Source of the DNA: Balanoglossus misakiensis
Lineage: Eukaryota; Hemichordata
Length of the DNA: 64,000 nucleotides
Direction of reading: 5' to 3'
Assembly (NCBI GenBank): GCA_040954595.2
Contig: CM082581.2
Location: 3,100,001 to 3,164,000, forward strand
The number at the start of each line of letters is the position of its first letter. Within the stretch, counting starts at the first letter, position 1. The translations under genes and the position numbers were made by a program. This document shows, in pieces, positions 36,426 through 48,950 of this stretch. Under the pieces are notes generated by a model, which was given only the letters and a program-made list of their open reading frames with translations, was not told where the DNA came from and made no database searches.

Positions 36426-36749
36426 AATAATCAACAGCGAGCGTTCTGAGTAGTTTTGTTGGATTTATTTACAGGTACATATATCAAACCATATCTTCAC
36501 TTAATTGTTGAAATTTGTGCTTGTTACTAGGCTATGATGCTATTTATAGGACACCTGTCTAAAGATAAAGTGGTGCACTTTTTCGTACCCCTTGAGATGC
36601 AAAAAATAGCGTCAAGGACACTGTGGTCCCATTTGAGGATTATGCGGAAATAGTGACACACCAGAATAAAAATTACAGGTGACATTGCAAGCAGATCTGC
36701 AAGCAGCAATATCGGGCCCAAGCCAACATAGCAACATAGCAATCAGCAT

Positions 36750-37670
36750 ATCTGCTCTGGATGCCAAGATATGTAAAAGTAGGTCAAAGGTCACCTGTGG
36801 TTATGCAAAATTTGGGCAAGAAATTTTGACCCTATACTGGTCCATGTTCAACAAAAACCAAACCTATGGCCCTATTGGTTAGCCTGGATTAGGTATGCAC
36901 ATAATTAATGAGATATGCAGGTGTCACAGGTGACCCCCAATTTTGGCTTTTCAATTTTAGTCCCAACCCCCAAACGCCAAGTCTGTACCTGCTCTGGATG
37001 CCAAGATATGATAAAGTAGGTCAAAGGTCACCTGAGGTCATGCAAAATTTGGGCAAGAAATTTTGACCTTATACTGGTCTATGTTCAACAAAAACCAAAC
37101 CTATAGCCCTATTGGTTAGCCTGGAATTAGGTATGCACATAATTTATGAGATATGCAGGTGTCACAGGTGACCCCCCAATTTTGGCTTTTCAATTTTAGT
37201 CCCAACCCTCCGAACGCCAAGTCTGTACCTGCTCTGGATGCCAAGAAATGGTAAAGTAGGTCAAAGGTCACCTGAAGTCATGCAAAATTTGGGCAAGAAA
37301 TTTTGACCCTATACTGGTCCATGTTCAACAAAAACCAAACATATAGCCCTATTGGTTAGCCTGGAATTAGGTATGCACATAATAAATGAGATATGCAGGT
37401 GTCACAGGTGACCAATATTTTGGCTTTTCAATTTTAGTCCCAACTCTCCAAACGCCAAGTCTGTACCTGCTCTGGATGCTGAGATATAGGAAAGTAGGTC
37501 AAAGGTCACCTGAGGTCACCCAAAATTTGGGCAAGAAATTTTGACCCTATACTGGTCCATGTCCCACAAGAACGAAACCTCTAGCCCTATTAGTTAGCCA
37601 GGAATTAGGTATGCACATAATTAATGTGTTAAGCAGGTGAGCCCAAAATTTTGCCTTTTATTTTGGCCCC
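36750..37670 (+). repeat. 238-bp tandem core repeats, array 1
   Basis: About four copies beginning near CTCTGGATGCCAAGATATG at 36755, 36992, 37232 and 37470. Each carries AGGTCAAAGGTCACCTG, GGGCAAGAAATTTTGACC, TATTGGTTAGCCTGG, TAGGTATGCACATAAT and GCAGGTGTCACAGGTGACC. The last copy has lost TGTTACAGG, present in array 2. Confidence 0.93.
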
Positions 37671-38189
37671 ATTGTGCTCACTGACCAATAGACAGTCACT
37701 GTACAGGACTATTGCACAGACCAGAATTCCACAATAAGACGTGGACATAGCTTAACCATAGAGGTATAAGTAAAGGTATAAATTTAATAAAAAGACTAAA
37801 AAATTCATAAAAAATAAAACATCTATGATATTAACTTAACACTTACAGGTCGATGTGAGGTTGACATAAGGTACATGCATACCAATTTTTAAAGCAATCT
37901 GACGAGTAGTTGTTGACTTTCAGAGTTTTGATAAATTTCACATTTTTCCAGCTAATTTGCATATTTTTGGGCCTGGCAACTTCGTTTGGACAAACTCCCA
38001 TCTACAGCCCTGCCTGCACCTACACACCAAATATTGTGGTGATACGCGCAGCGGTTTTCAAGTGGTCCCATTTGAGGATTATGCGGAAACAGTGACACAC
38101 CAGAATAAAAATTACAGGTGACATTGCAAGCAGATCTGCAAGCAGCAATATCGGGCCCAAGCCAACATAGCAACATAGCAATCAGCATA

Positions 38190-39120
38190 TCTGCTCTGGA
38201 TGCCAAGATATGTAAAAGTAGGTCAAAGGTCACCTGTGGTTATGCAAAATTTGGGCAAGAAATTTTGACCCTATACTGGTCCATGTTCAACAAAAACCAA
38301 ACCTATGGCCCTATTGGTTAGCCTGGATTAGGTATGCACATAATTAATGAGATATGCAGGTGTCACAGGTGACCCCCAATTTTGGCTTTTCAATTTTAGT
38401 CCCAACCCCCAAACGCCAAGTCTGTACCTGCTCTGGATGCCAAGATATGATAAAGTAGGTCAAAGGTCACCTGAGGTCATGCAAAATTTGGGCAAGAAAT
38501 TTTGACCTTATACTGGTCTATGTTCAACAAAAACCAAACCTATAGCCCTATTGGTTAGCCTGGAATTAGGTATGCACATAATTTATGAGATATGCAGGTG
38601 TCACAGGTGACCCCCCAATTTTGGCTTTTCAATTTTAGTCCCAACCCTCCGAACGCCAAGTCTGTACCTGCTCTGGATGCCAAGAAATGGTAAAGTAGGT
38701 CAAAGGTCACCTGAAGTCATGCAAAATTTGGGCAAGAAATTTTGACCCTATACTGGTCCATGTTCAACAAAAACCAAACATATAGCCCTATTGGTTAGCC
38801 TGGAATTAGGTATGCACATAATAAATGAGATATGCAGGTGTCACAGGTGACCAATATTTTGGCTTTTCAATTTTAGTCCCAACTCTCCAAACGCCAAGTC
38901 TGTACCTGCTCTGGATGCTGAGATATAGGAAAGTAGGTCAAAGGTCACCTGAGGTCACCCAAAATTTGGGCAAGAAATTTTGACCCTATACTGGTCCATG
39001 TCCCACAAGAACGAAACCTCTAGCCCTATTAGTTAGCCAGGAATTAGGTATGCACATAATTAATGTGTTAAGCAGGTGTTACAGGTGAGCCCAAAATTTT
39101 GCCTTTTATTTTGGCCCCAT
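38190..39120 (+). repeat. 238-bp tandem core repeats, array 2
   Basis: Copy of the preceding array in the same order and with the same per-unit variants, so the whole block was duplicated rather than single units being added. Confidence 0.93.
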
Positions 39121-39639
39121 TGTGCTCACTGACCAATAGACAGTCACTGTACAGGACTATTGCACAGACCAGAATTCCACAATAAGACGTGGACATAGCT
39201 TAACCATAGAGGTATAAGTAAAGGTATAAATTTAATAAAAAGACTAAAAAATTCATAAAAAATAAAACATCTATGATATTAACTTAACACTTACAGGTCG
39301 ATGTGAGGTTGACATAAGGTACATGCATACCAATTTTTAAAGCAATCTGACGAGTAGTTGTTGACTTTCAGAGTTTTGATAAATTTCACATTTTTCCAGC
39401 TAATTTGCATATTTTTGGGCCTGGCAACTTCGTTTGGACAAACTCCCATCTACAGCCCTGCCTGCACCTACACACCAAATATTGTGGTGATACGCGCAGC
39501 GGTTTTCAAGTTTTTGATGTGGACGGACATACAGACATACATCCATCCATACATCCATACATACATACATACATACAGACGCAACCGATCCCATAAGGTC
39601 CCATGGTATATATGCCTATACCAATGGGACCTAAAAAGG

Positions 39640-40009
39640 ATTGGTGCAAGAGGGGGGGGGGTCTACATTGATGCGTGTGGGATATGATAAACAAAATACT
39701 TTTTTTACAAGAAGAAAAATCTACGCCATCTCTCTGCCTGTATGATCTACTACAAGCTCTAATAGAAACATGATTATGAAATAAGCTAGCAAGATTTAGA
39801 CTGTATGGAAGAATATCCTGAACTCAACATCATTAAAACCCACACTGTTGCTGAAAAATACTTGTATATGAAAGTTGAAACAGTGATTGTTGCACATGAG
39901 GTATCTGATTATGGCATTAACATAAACAACATAACAAAAAAAAGTTTTGAATGTTACCATGCAATCTGCAACTGCATGAAAAAATTCTCTGTACTGTTAA
40001 TAAAGTGAA
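39640..40009. other. Short unrecognised open frame, otherwise nothing
   Basis: An ATG frame at 39805-40008 gives 67 residues (‘MEEYPELNIIKTHTVAEKYL’ …) without any family resemblance. A G-run of nine sits at about 39652. I do not claim a gene. Confidence 0.3.
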
Positions 40010-40625
40010 ATGCCCGCTCCTAGTTCTGTAAAATGTGTCATACTAAAATGTTATACCATTAGTGAAACTATGACTAATACTAGTAATAAAATGTCATACC
40101 CTCCCCTTGTTCTGTACTGTTGCTGTTAATAAAACGTTATGACAATCCCTCATTGTACTAATACTTAACTGTAAGTACAATATCATGCACATCCTTTGCT
40201 TTTTAGTAAAATGCCATGCCTTCCCCTAGTTCTGTACTATAACTGTTAGTCTAATGTCATGCCCTCCACTCTCTTTGTACTACAACCCATATTAAAAGTG
40301 CCATGGCCTCCCTGCTTCTCTATATAGTTGTTAATAAAATGTTACTCTCATCCCAAGGGTTGTACTGGTACTTGAACTGTTTGTAGAATGTCTTGCCATT
40401 TCCTAAGTTATGAACTGAAATGCTCATTCCTAAGCCATGTACTTGGTTCAGTAAAATGTTCTAAAACTGATAATAAAATGCCATGCCCTCCCCTCCCCAA
40501 GTTCCGTACTGTAGGGGTAAATAAAACGCACTATCTTGCCACCCCTAGCTCTTAACATAATAGTATGCCATGCCGAAACCTAGCTCTGTATTGTGACTTA
40601 GAGCTTTAGAGGATCGTACACATCC
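40010..40625. repeat. Degenerate minisatellite, ~60-70 bp
   Basis: Repeated loosely: AATAAAATGYCATGCCCTCCCCTAG followed by TTCTGTACTGTA…TGTTAATAAAA. About nine imperfect copies can be followed by the ‘AAATGTCATGCC’ and ‘TTCTGTACT’ landmarks. Every unit carries an AATAAA or similar. Confidence 0.75.
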
Positions 40626-41956
40626 CAAATAGGCCGAAAATGTCATGCTGTGTACTGACTGATAATAAACTTATTTCATCCCAGCTATGCACTCCAAAAA
40701 TGACGTGGCATTAAACACTAGAGGACGTGTACTGATCTGAGTGAATCAGATCCCGTGAGGAGTACGGTGCCCAGAGTACACGTGTCCTATAGTAGAGAAA
40801 TGCCAAATGTACTACATCTTCGCCCGCCATTGTCGCCATTGCTCACCGGAAAATAGGAGAGTGTGGTCGAGTGAACACGTGCCCGCGGAAAGTCGTGTTG
40901 CGACCGTCGGTGAGGCGAATTAAGACACAGCGCTAATAATAATGTCTGTAACGACTATCACACCAAAACTCATTTACAGTAAATAAAAAAAAACAGGCTA
41001 AGTTGGAGAAGTCTTTTAACGACGTGTCTTCGTTATCGAGGAGCCATTTGTTTCTGCATAAATTTGCATACCAGAAAGCCACGCCTTCCAGCCTCGTTCG
41101 CGGATGACTTGTTTGTATTTGTCAAAGGCGAGTTAGGCACGTGCTTAGTTTTTTGGGTATCAGTGTAATCGTCCATGTTAACTTATTTGTCTATTACATA
41201 TTTAAATGTCATCTTTCTTATCAAGCCTTGATCTAATTACATTTTTAGTTTCGTAAACACCTCCACGGGTTCACAGAGTTTTGCTTCCAGGATGTCTGCA
41301 GTTGAATACAGCACACAAATGTACTTCTTGCCCTGATGTCAGAGAGCGTAGCAATTAATTACTGATAAGTACATTAAAAATTAAATGGGGGACGAGATAA
41401 GGGTGAAGCAATAGTAATTCAAATATAATCAAATCTAAAATACATGTGAAATCCTGGTGTGTCCTCATTAAACTAAATTGACGCGCATGAAAGGCTGCAG
41501 TCCATTCGTTAATTCTCTTGATCGTTCTCTCTATTGAACCCAGCAGTCAAATACAAACAGGTAAGCCGGACCGGCCAGGTGCTAACTTGGTCTGACTGGT
41601 ACGCTGGAAAGGGAAATCGTCAGACAGCACCATTTTCACGACAAGATGTAAATTATGTTTGTGCTACCGGTGGATGCAATGGTCCTCTGTTTGTATTATA
41701 GAGCTACTGCCGGTATATTTACGAAATTCGCATAGCAATGCTAGGTTTCGGCTTTACAACCTGAGGCCAGAGTTTGAAGCAACGAGGACTAGGCTGTTGG
41801 TTATTGTGACCTTTCAAATTTTTGGCCAATTGAGAGTATTATTCAGCACACCAAGGGAGAATCTCCAAATCTCTGCCGGAACAGTTGAAAGAGGACAAAA
41901 CTATCGCATGTCTCAAATATCCCTGGCAAATTTGGCTGTGGAGACCGGCTGCTTAA
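40626..41956. other. Non-coding upstream of the non-LTR element
   Basis: This stretch includes an imperfect dyad AGGACGTGTACT … AGTACACGTGTCCT (about 40721-40790) around a smaller GATCTGAGTGAATCAGATC hairpin, and a CCGCCATTGTCGCCATTG stretch with possible YY1-like sites near 40822. The 5' untranslated region of the retrotransposon probably starts here; the frame at 41659-41979 is not recognisable. Element start not determined. Confidence 0.4.
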
Positions 41957-42733
41957 ATCAGCCAGTCTACCCTGAATGAACAGCTTTCATCAAAATTGAA
42001 ACGTCTGGAAAAGAAGTCAAACAGACTTTCAGCGAGTCAGCTGCCAATGGAAACATCGCATCCAACTAATCATCGTTCAACTTCAACAAACCTGCCGTGT
42101 GCATCTACTGATGCCCCAAAGTCAACCGAACATTCGGGTCAACCGAACTCGGGTCAGACGCAAAAAAAACCTGAATGTACCTCAGACCCTGTGAAGCAAG
42201 GGTCGTATGCTGACGCGATAGCGTGTATACCTCCCGCGGAGGACCTGACTGCGACAAAGGAAGATGTGTGCCGTGAGGAAAGGGACGCGGAGGCCATGAA
42301 AGGGGCAGAATCTACTCCACAGGACAACTCCGAGGCTACTACCACACCCGATGCTCGCCACAACGGTCGGCCAAACGCTGAAGGCGGCTTAGAGTTCGAA
42401 TTTGTAGGAGTCACCAGTGCCCGGCAAGGGACGCAGCGGATGTACGTCGGCGGTATAAAAGAAAATACAACCCGTGAACAGATCGAGAGACACTTATGTA
42501 AAAACAATGTACAATTTACGATGGTGAGAATCATCTCCAGTAAACGCAAAGGCGCTGTTGCCGCTAAAATCAACGTATCCTTTCACCAGGCTAAGCTTTT
42601 GCTTGAGTCTAGTTTCTGGCCACCAAATGTATTTTGTAGACAGTGGCTAGGTGAACAAAAATTTTCAGAGAGGCAATTAAACCGTACACAACGAAAAAAC
42701 GACTCCACAAATGTTGGTAGAGTCGTTCACTAA
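41957..42733 (+). CDS. Non-LTR retrotransposon ORF1 protein
   Basis: An open frame from a stop at 41954. It opens with a short coiled-coil (‘LNEQLSSKLKRLEKKSNRL’), continues through a Ser/Thr/Pro-rich linker and ends in an RRM-like fold: ‘RMYVGGIKENTTREQIERHL’ and ‘KINVSFHQAKLLL’. Coiled-coil plus RNA-binding module is the usual ORF1 layout, forming RNA particles with the element transcript. No ATG lies at the start of the open frame (the first is ‘MET’ at about 42048), so the 5' end may be truncated or frameshifted. It stops 47 bp before the ORF2 ATG. Confidence 0.7.
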   Translation: MSQSTLNEQLSSKLKRLEKKSNRLSASQLPMETSHPTNHRSTSTNLPCASTDAPKSTEHSGQPNSGQTQKKPECTSDPVKQGSYADAIACIPPAEDLTATKEDVCREERDAEAMKGAESTPQDNSEATTTPDARHNGRPNAEGGLEFEFVGVTSARQGTQRMYVGGIKENTTREQIERHLCKNNVQFTMVRIISSKRKGAVAAKINVSFHQAKLLLESSFWPPNVFCRQWLGEQKFSERQLNRTQRKNDSTNVGRVVH

Positions 42734-42779
42734 TTTTACTAATTTTATTTTTCTGAATCTGTGAATTTATTGTATTTCA

Positions 42780-45700
42780 ATGACTTCTGTAGAAGCGGAA
42801 AAATTGTTAAACTCTGATTGTTATAGGAAATGTAATTCATATTCTTACTCTGAGTTCTGCAACTTGGTTAGTAATACACCTATTTCTACATTCTCTATAT
42901 CTCATTGTAATATTCGGTCCCTCAGTCGAAATTTTCATGACTTTAAACTGTTTTATGAATCACTTGATGAATCAAAAATCAAAGTTATAGCATTATCAGA
43001 GATCTGGCAGGTTCAAAATAAAGAGCTTTATTGTTTAGAAGGCTATCATTTGGAAGCAAAATGTCGAAATGACCAGCGGGGTGGGGGAGTTGGGGCATAT
43101 ATAGACTCATCTTTGAATTATACCTCCATTGAAGCGACTGTAAATCATTCTGAATCTATCTGGCTGAAATTTGACTTGCCAAAGAAGAAATCGCTCATTC
43201 TTGGAGTAGTGTATAGGAAACCAAACACTAATATAGATGAAGTCCTTGAAAGTCTTGAATCTGTATTGACTGATATTGACCGCAAGAAGATGCAGTGCAT
43301 ACTTGTGGGTGACTTTAATGTTAATGCGTATGATTTAAATGCATATGAAACGGTTGATCTTAATAATAGTATGTCTTCTTTTAATCTAACTCAAATGATC
43401 ACTATGCTAACACGTATATCAGATCATTCAGGAACGGTTATTGATCATATTTATACAAATATACATAGTCATTTTGTTAATTGTGGAACTATTGATGTTC
43501 ATCTTGCTGACAATTTGCCTATATTTGCCATATTTGAGGATCTTCGTATCTACTTCCAAAAACCAAAGAGTGTTACCTTCAGGGACTACCGTAATTTTAA
43601 CATAGATTTATTTCAAGATGAATTAAGTAGTGTCAATTGGACAGCTGTGTATGAGAGTACTGATGCTAATACAGCATATGACTCATTTTTAACCATTTTC
43701 TTGAATATTTGTAATAAGCATGCTCCACTGCTTTCTAAAAAGCTTAGTTCAAAAAGAAAAATACGGAAACCATGGATAACTGCTGGAATAAAAAAAATCA
43801 ATTGACCAGAAACACAAGCTATACTCAAATGTCTTAAAAACTAATTACCGGCCAGACGTCTTTACAAAATACAAATGCTACAAGAACATGCTTACAAATA
43901 TTCTGAAAAAGGCTAAGCAAAGTTATTATTCAGACCAGTTTACATACTATCAAGCAGATACTAGTAAGACATGGAAAATTATTAATGATATTTTGAGGGG
44001 TGGTGGTAAACATGTAAATCTACCAAGTAGTTTACACATGTCTTCAGCTGGTCGGCAGACTACCCTGATCACCCAGTGTGACATTGTCAATGGGTTTAAT
44101 GAGTTTTTTGTCCAAATTGGAGAGGCTCTTGCTAGTAGTATAACTCATTCAAACAGAAGTTACTTGTCATACTTATCACATTGTACATTGTATTCTTTTT
44201 TTCTTCAAGGAACCTATGAACAAGAAGTTTTTAAATTACTTCAAGCATTAGATAAGCGGAAGGCAGTGGGTTATGACTACATTAGCCCAAAATTGTTAAT
44301 AAATGCAGCATTATATATTTCTAAGCCTCTTAATTATATTATCAATTTAACATTCACAACTGGAATTTTCCCAGATTCCTTAAAAATAGCAAAAGTGACT
44401 CCTATCTTCAAAAAAGGAGAGACGACTGATCCAGGTAATTATAGACCAGTGTCTGTATTGCCACAAATTAGTAAAAAAATTGAAAAAACTTATTAAATTA
44501 ATAAGCAAATTATTTCCTCTTTTAACAAATTTGATTTACTGTACCCTTACCAGTATGGCTTCAGAGAGAATTATAGTACTAAGTTGGCAATTGTGGTACT
44601 AGCTCAGAAAATTCTGGACGAAATTGATATGGGAAATAAGGTCATCGGGATATTTCTTGACTTGAAGAAAGCATTTGATACCGTGAATCATGACATTTTG
44701 ATAGACAAACTGGACAATTACGGTGTTAGGGGACTCCCTAAAAATCTTTTTGGCCAACAGAAGGCAACATGTAAATATTAATGGGGTACGATCAGATGAA
44801 TTAAAAATATCCTGTGGAGTTCCACAAGGTTCTGTGCTTGGTCCAACACTTTTTCTCATCTATATAAATGATATTACAGGGGCAACAAGGTATTTTGACG
44901 CTCGTCTATTTGCAGACGATACCAGTCTATTTCATACATTTGATTCAAGAAATATAATAGATCTTTCAGAAGTAAATTCACAATTGAAAAATGTTATAAA
45001 CTGGTGTGATGCCAACAAATTAACTGTACACTCAAAGAAAACTGAATATGTTATTTTTAGAGGTAAGAACGTGTCAGTAGAGACAACAGGAGAAATTGAT
45101 GTTAAAGCGGTAACAATAGATGAAGTACAAACAACCAAGTATATTGGTGTAGAAATAGACAATAAGTTAACATGGAAACATCACATTAGAAATGTAAACA
45201 GAATGATTAGTATGAAGACTGGTATTCTTTATAGGTTAAGGGATGTTGTCCCACAACATATTCTTATACTATTGTACAATTGTTTTATCCTTCCACACAT
45301 TTCCTATGCTATAGAAACTTGGGGAAATACTTATTTATCTTTTTTGAGGCCAATACATCTCACACAGAAAAGAATTGTACATGTATTGGCGGGATCAGAC
45401 CGTCTTGCACACTCTTCACCATTGTTTAATGAGTTACATATTTTGAATGTATACAAGCAACGTGATCTTCAACTGTCCTTGTTTGTTCATGATGCTCTTA
45501 AGGATGTACGTTCAGTAAAATTGAAAGTATTGTCATTTTTTTAATTGTGAATTTTTGGATCCTCCTTTGTATGTATAATGAAAATCCGTAATAAAATATA
45601 GGGGTCACCGCGCTTGTTTTTGAAATACACAGCCATGAATTTGGTCGATAATAGAAGAAAACTGATGACTCAGCATTTTTCACCAATGGTTTGTCTATGG

Positions 45701-48079
45701 GCAAAATTTTTAACGCAATTTATCTCAAAATAGAGCGCGGTGACCCCTATATTTTATTTGACCAATGAATTTATATTTGCTGGACTGAGCTATGTGTAAA
45801 ATTTCGTGAAAATGACAATAGTAGAAGTTTGTTTTCTAGCAATTTTTAATGTAATCCTATGGGAAAAAGACCGGGCCACTCTCAAAGCTGGGTACTTCAT
45901 TTGCATGCATAATTAGGGGTTTTATTTCAAATGAAGGACGCCCTCATCTCACCATCGGTGACCGTTAGACGATTTTTCAGCGAAGAAAAAATCGTCAAAA
46001 TACAGTTAGAAAGGTGAGTGATTCTCATGATTTTGGTATCTTCCAAATGTTTAAGGTCTCCGGTTTCGCCCACGAAAAAAAATCGTGAAACTGACGCGTA
46101 TTTTTTGAAACACGGGTTAAATACGAGTTTTGTAGGCCTGTGTACACGGCCTGCTAAAACACTGCGTCATTTTCATTGGCAAGCAATTATCATTATTTTA
46201 TACCCAGAAATGTTGAGATTTGATATCAAAACATCGATATAAGAGAGATTTTTTGGTGTTCACGAGCATTTGATGTTCGTAATTAGCCATGGAAAAGTCA
46301 CGATTTTAACCCTGTGAAATCCAGCATGGCGGCTGTGTGATGACGTTTACGTAGCCTGTACTATGTAGGCTGCAGCATTGATTGCGTTGATGTTAATGGG
46401 GATAAACACATTTCGGACATGTTTCAAAATTTCCGTCCATGATTGAAAATTTCTACATGTCAAGCAAATTACTTAGCCAACATTTGTTGTTTTACATTTC
46501 AGATTTCTGCCAACTGTGTCCAACCAGGTGACTGCTCGCACAGTCCGTGTCCTTGTCCACTGCATGCAGAGTGACGACCGATAGGCTACTCCCAGTCAAA
46601 GCGTACACTATGTACATGTATAATGTAATTCCTATATAAAACAGTGATGTTCCTTTTCATATCAAATTGATCTGTCAGTTTATTCTAGATTGTATGATAC
46701 TGGTAAATTTGTACTGATTGTGACAATAAAACGTATAACAGGCTTTGTGGAATATGTACAAACTTTGTTTTCTTGAAACTCCTATCCTGGACTTGTAAAC
46801 TTTCCCACGCCAAACACGGGGATCAGCAAAGACAGATTGAAATTCACACACTTTGCTGTCCATATGTTTTAATAAATCATGCAGACTATGCACCTGAATA
46901 TTGTACAAAATACACAAATACCTGAACCCTTATGTCTACCCCCAGAGCAGGCTAATAGGGCCGATATACGCATGTGTGCGGGCGTTTCTAGCCGTGCGTA
47001 CAGGTCTGTGAACGTGAGTTGCCGGCGCGTTACACGGAAGTGTGACGCCGGGAACACAAAGATCTGTGCGCAGGCCAGGGCGTGTTGATTTGCGGTCCCG
47101 ATGTGGACACTGGCGAAGCCTGTCCTTCTCAGTGAGATTGTACGTGAAACCATAGACAGTAGAGGTGAAACACGTCGGGCTTACGGCAATATTTGTGACC
47201 CCAATTGCCCAACAGATGATTTATTATCACCAAAATACGTCTAAGTAGATCGAAAGGCTTATTCTTACTGTGAAGCCCTATGTTCAATTTTACTTCCGCG
47301 TTCCTGGTCGAGGTCGATTTCACGCTGCACCGCAGGACAAAACACTGCGTCAGTTTCGTTGGCAAGGACGCAGAACCCTCAAACTTGCCACAAGTGTTTA
47401 TGCATATCTATTAAATATTTTTCCCAAATATGAAGTGTGTTCACGACCTGTAACCTTAGTAAATCGGGACTTAAATCGGAGAATTACCTTTCAGTCAGAG
47501 TGGGTCAAAGTATGGCGACGATGACAGCAGAAGTTTTTACAAAAATCGGCCTCTTGCGTTTTATTATACATTCTAAAACTGTTGTTTATGAAAATTAGAT
47601 ATACAGTTTACCTAAAACCGATGAGATTTTCGCCGGTCAATCAACCAGTGACGAGAAAATCAAGTTCAAACCTGCACAACTCTCCCGCTCATATGCGCGC
47701 TGATTCTGCACTTTGGCCTCGCATGCCCAAGCGAAATCTCATTAGCATGTCATTTGCATCAAAGAAAATATGCTGATTTCGGACCCATGTTTCAGAGTGG
47801 GGCGCGCAGTGTTTCCGGTTTATGTTCTGCGCGTACATCCTTAATGGCAAGCTTCCACCAGGATTTTCAGAGTATTTCGTTCCTATTCAACATTCTTATC
47901 ATACCAGATCAAAAGATATAGGCGATCTTCTTATTCCGAAATATAACAGTAATGCTGGCCAACATTCCATAAAGTACACTGCAGCAAAGGTTTGGAATAA
48001 ACTTCCTGAAAATATGCGCTCAACAAGGTCAAAATTTTCATTTAAGAAACAGATGAAATCCTTGTTAGGAAAAGTATAG
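42780..48079 (+). pseudogene. Non-LTR retrotransposon ORF2 (endonuclease + RT), decayed
   Basis: From ATG 42780: an APE-type endonuclease (‘SHCNIRSL’, ‘ALSEIW’, ‘RGGGVGAYI’, ‘VGDFNVNA’, ‘DHIYTN’), where the final S-D-H is read as ‘LADNLPIF’, so the catalytic His is lost. Then the reverse transcriptase: ‘ILDLKK’-like palm text at 44640-44690, ‘SCGVPQGSVLGP’ and the catalytic FADD at 44909-44920. The C-terminus ‘SYHTRSKDIGDLLIPKYN’ … ‘AAKVWNKLPENM’ is at 47890-48060. Lesions: a frameshift near 43800, stop TAA at 44494-44496, a frameshift near 44750, and a 2.34-kb insertion (45502-47840) cutting ‘VHDAL/NGKL’. The layout and 3' (ATTG)n tail suit a CR1/Jockey-like clade; the exact clade is uncertain. 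Confidence 0.88.
45502..47840. mobile_element. 2.34-kb TTAA-flanked element inside ORF2
   Basis: The termini GGATGTACGTTCAG and, inverted, GGATGTACGCGCAG are flanked by TTAA (45498-45501, 47841-47844). Removing it joins GAT GCT CTT AAT GGC AAG in frame, rebuilding the retrotransposon C-terminus. TTAA is the target of piggyBac and Kolobok transposons. No transposase is recognisable, so it is non-autonomous. An inner inverted repeat (TATAGGGGTCACCGCGC at about 45599 and its inverse at about 45733-45753) frames 160 bp. ACACTGCGTCA-(T/G)-TTTC repeats occur near 46157 and 47342. The open frames inside are unremarkable. Confidence 0.88.
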
Positions 48080-48253
48080 TTTGACTTTTATTTTTTCCTT
48101 TTGTATGTATTACTAACCAAGTGTTCTACTGTTCACCATGAGGGGGTGGACTTGACTGGTGCGAATGCACTATTTTTCCTACCTCCTTTTTTCACTTAAT
48201 TAGTACATTTTTTTTTCACCATTTGATGTAAAAAAATTGAAAGTGAAATAAAT

Positions 48254-48281
48254 TTGATTGATTGATTGATTGATTGATTGA
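48254..48281 (+). repeat. (ATTG)n 3' tail of the retrotransposon
   Basis: GAAATAAATTTGATTG followed by ATTG repeats ends the element, as in many CR1-like non-LTR families whose 3' end is a short tandem repeat instead of poly(A). Confidence 0.85.
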
Positions 48282-48329
48282 AATGAGTTGTCACCTCAGA
48301 TGAAATCATTTACGGTGCGAAGTGTCATT

Positions 48330-48950
48330 AGAGAACACCCTGTACAAAATATACTTATAAGAAACTTATAAGAAACTTATAGGATTCTTATAAGATTCTT
48401 ATAAGTATTTTGTATGCAAATTAGTAAGAAAAATATAATAAATATGATTACAACCTCCTCTGTTTCTTATAAGAATTATGTAAGATTCTTGCTAATTTGC
48501 ATACAAAATACTTATAAGAAGTAAGTGGGATATTTATATGAAATTTATCTATTTCTTATGCATTTCTTGCTAATTTGCATACAAAAAACTTATAAGAAAT
48601 TTATAAGAATGTCTTAGGCTTCTTATAAAATACTTATAAGAAAGTTATCAGAATATCTTGGTCTTCTTATAAGATTCTTATAAGATATATAGTTCTAGAT
48701 TTATAAGAAATTCATCTATTTCTTATACATTTCTTGCTAATTTGCATACATTTTCTTATAAGACAGTTATGAGAATGGCCTAGGCTTCCTATAAGATCTT
48801 GTAAGAAATTATCTGGGATATATATAAGAAATGTATCCATTTCTTATACATTTCTTGCTAATTTGCATATATAATTCTTATAAGAAAGTTATGAGAATGA
48901 CCTAGGTTTCCTATAAGTTTCTTATAAGAAATTGCTGGGGACAATCATTA
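48330..48950. repeat. CTTATAAG palindrome-rich patch
   Basis: Around 20 occurrences of TTCTTATAAGAA-like palindromes (CTTATAAG core) interleave with at least five copies of GCTAATTTGCATACAAAA (forward near 48493, 48569, 48738, 48858; inverted near 48411). Repeat spacing is irregular. No ORF. It could fold in many alternative ways. Confidence 0.85.

Larger units (their letters stand above)
36625..39631 (+). mobile_element. Helentron/pearl-like element with duplicated core
   Basis: It begins GGTCCCATTTGAGG and ends CCAATGGGACC after a tetranucleotide microsatellite (ATAC/ATCC)n at 39535-39578. It contains two tandem arrays of ~238-bp repeats and conserved single-copy text (TTTTCCAGCTAATTTGCATA). 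36624-38062 and 38063-39510 are near-identical direct copies offset by 1,439 bp (1,448 bp after a 9-bp indel), so the interior duplicated recently. No Rep/helicase gene is present. The open frames at 36679, 37910, 38118 and 39358 repeat because of the duplication and are not genes. Confidence 0.7.

Noticed and set aside
36679-39687. Repeated small ORFs as a duplicated gene
   Set aside because: They follow the 1.44-kb repeat duplication and overlap known repeat units; no conserved domain.
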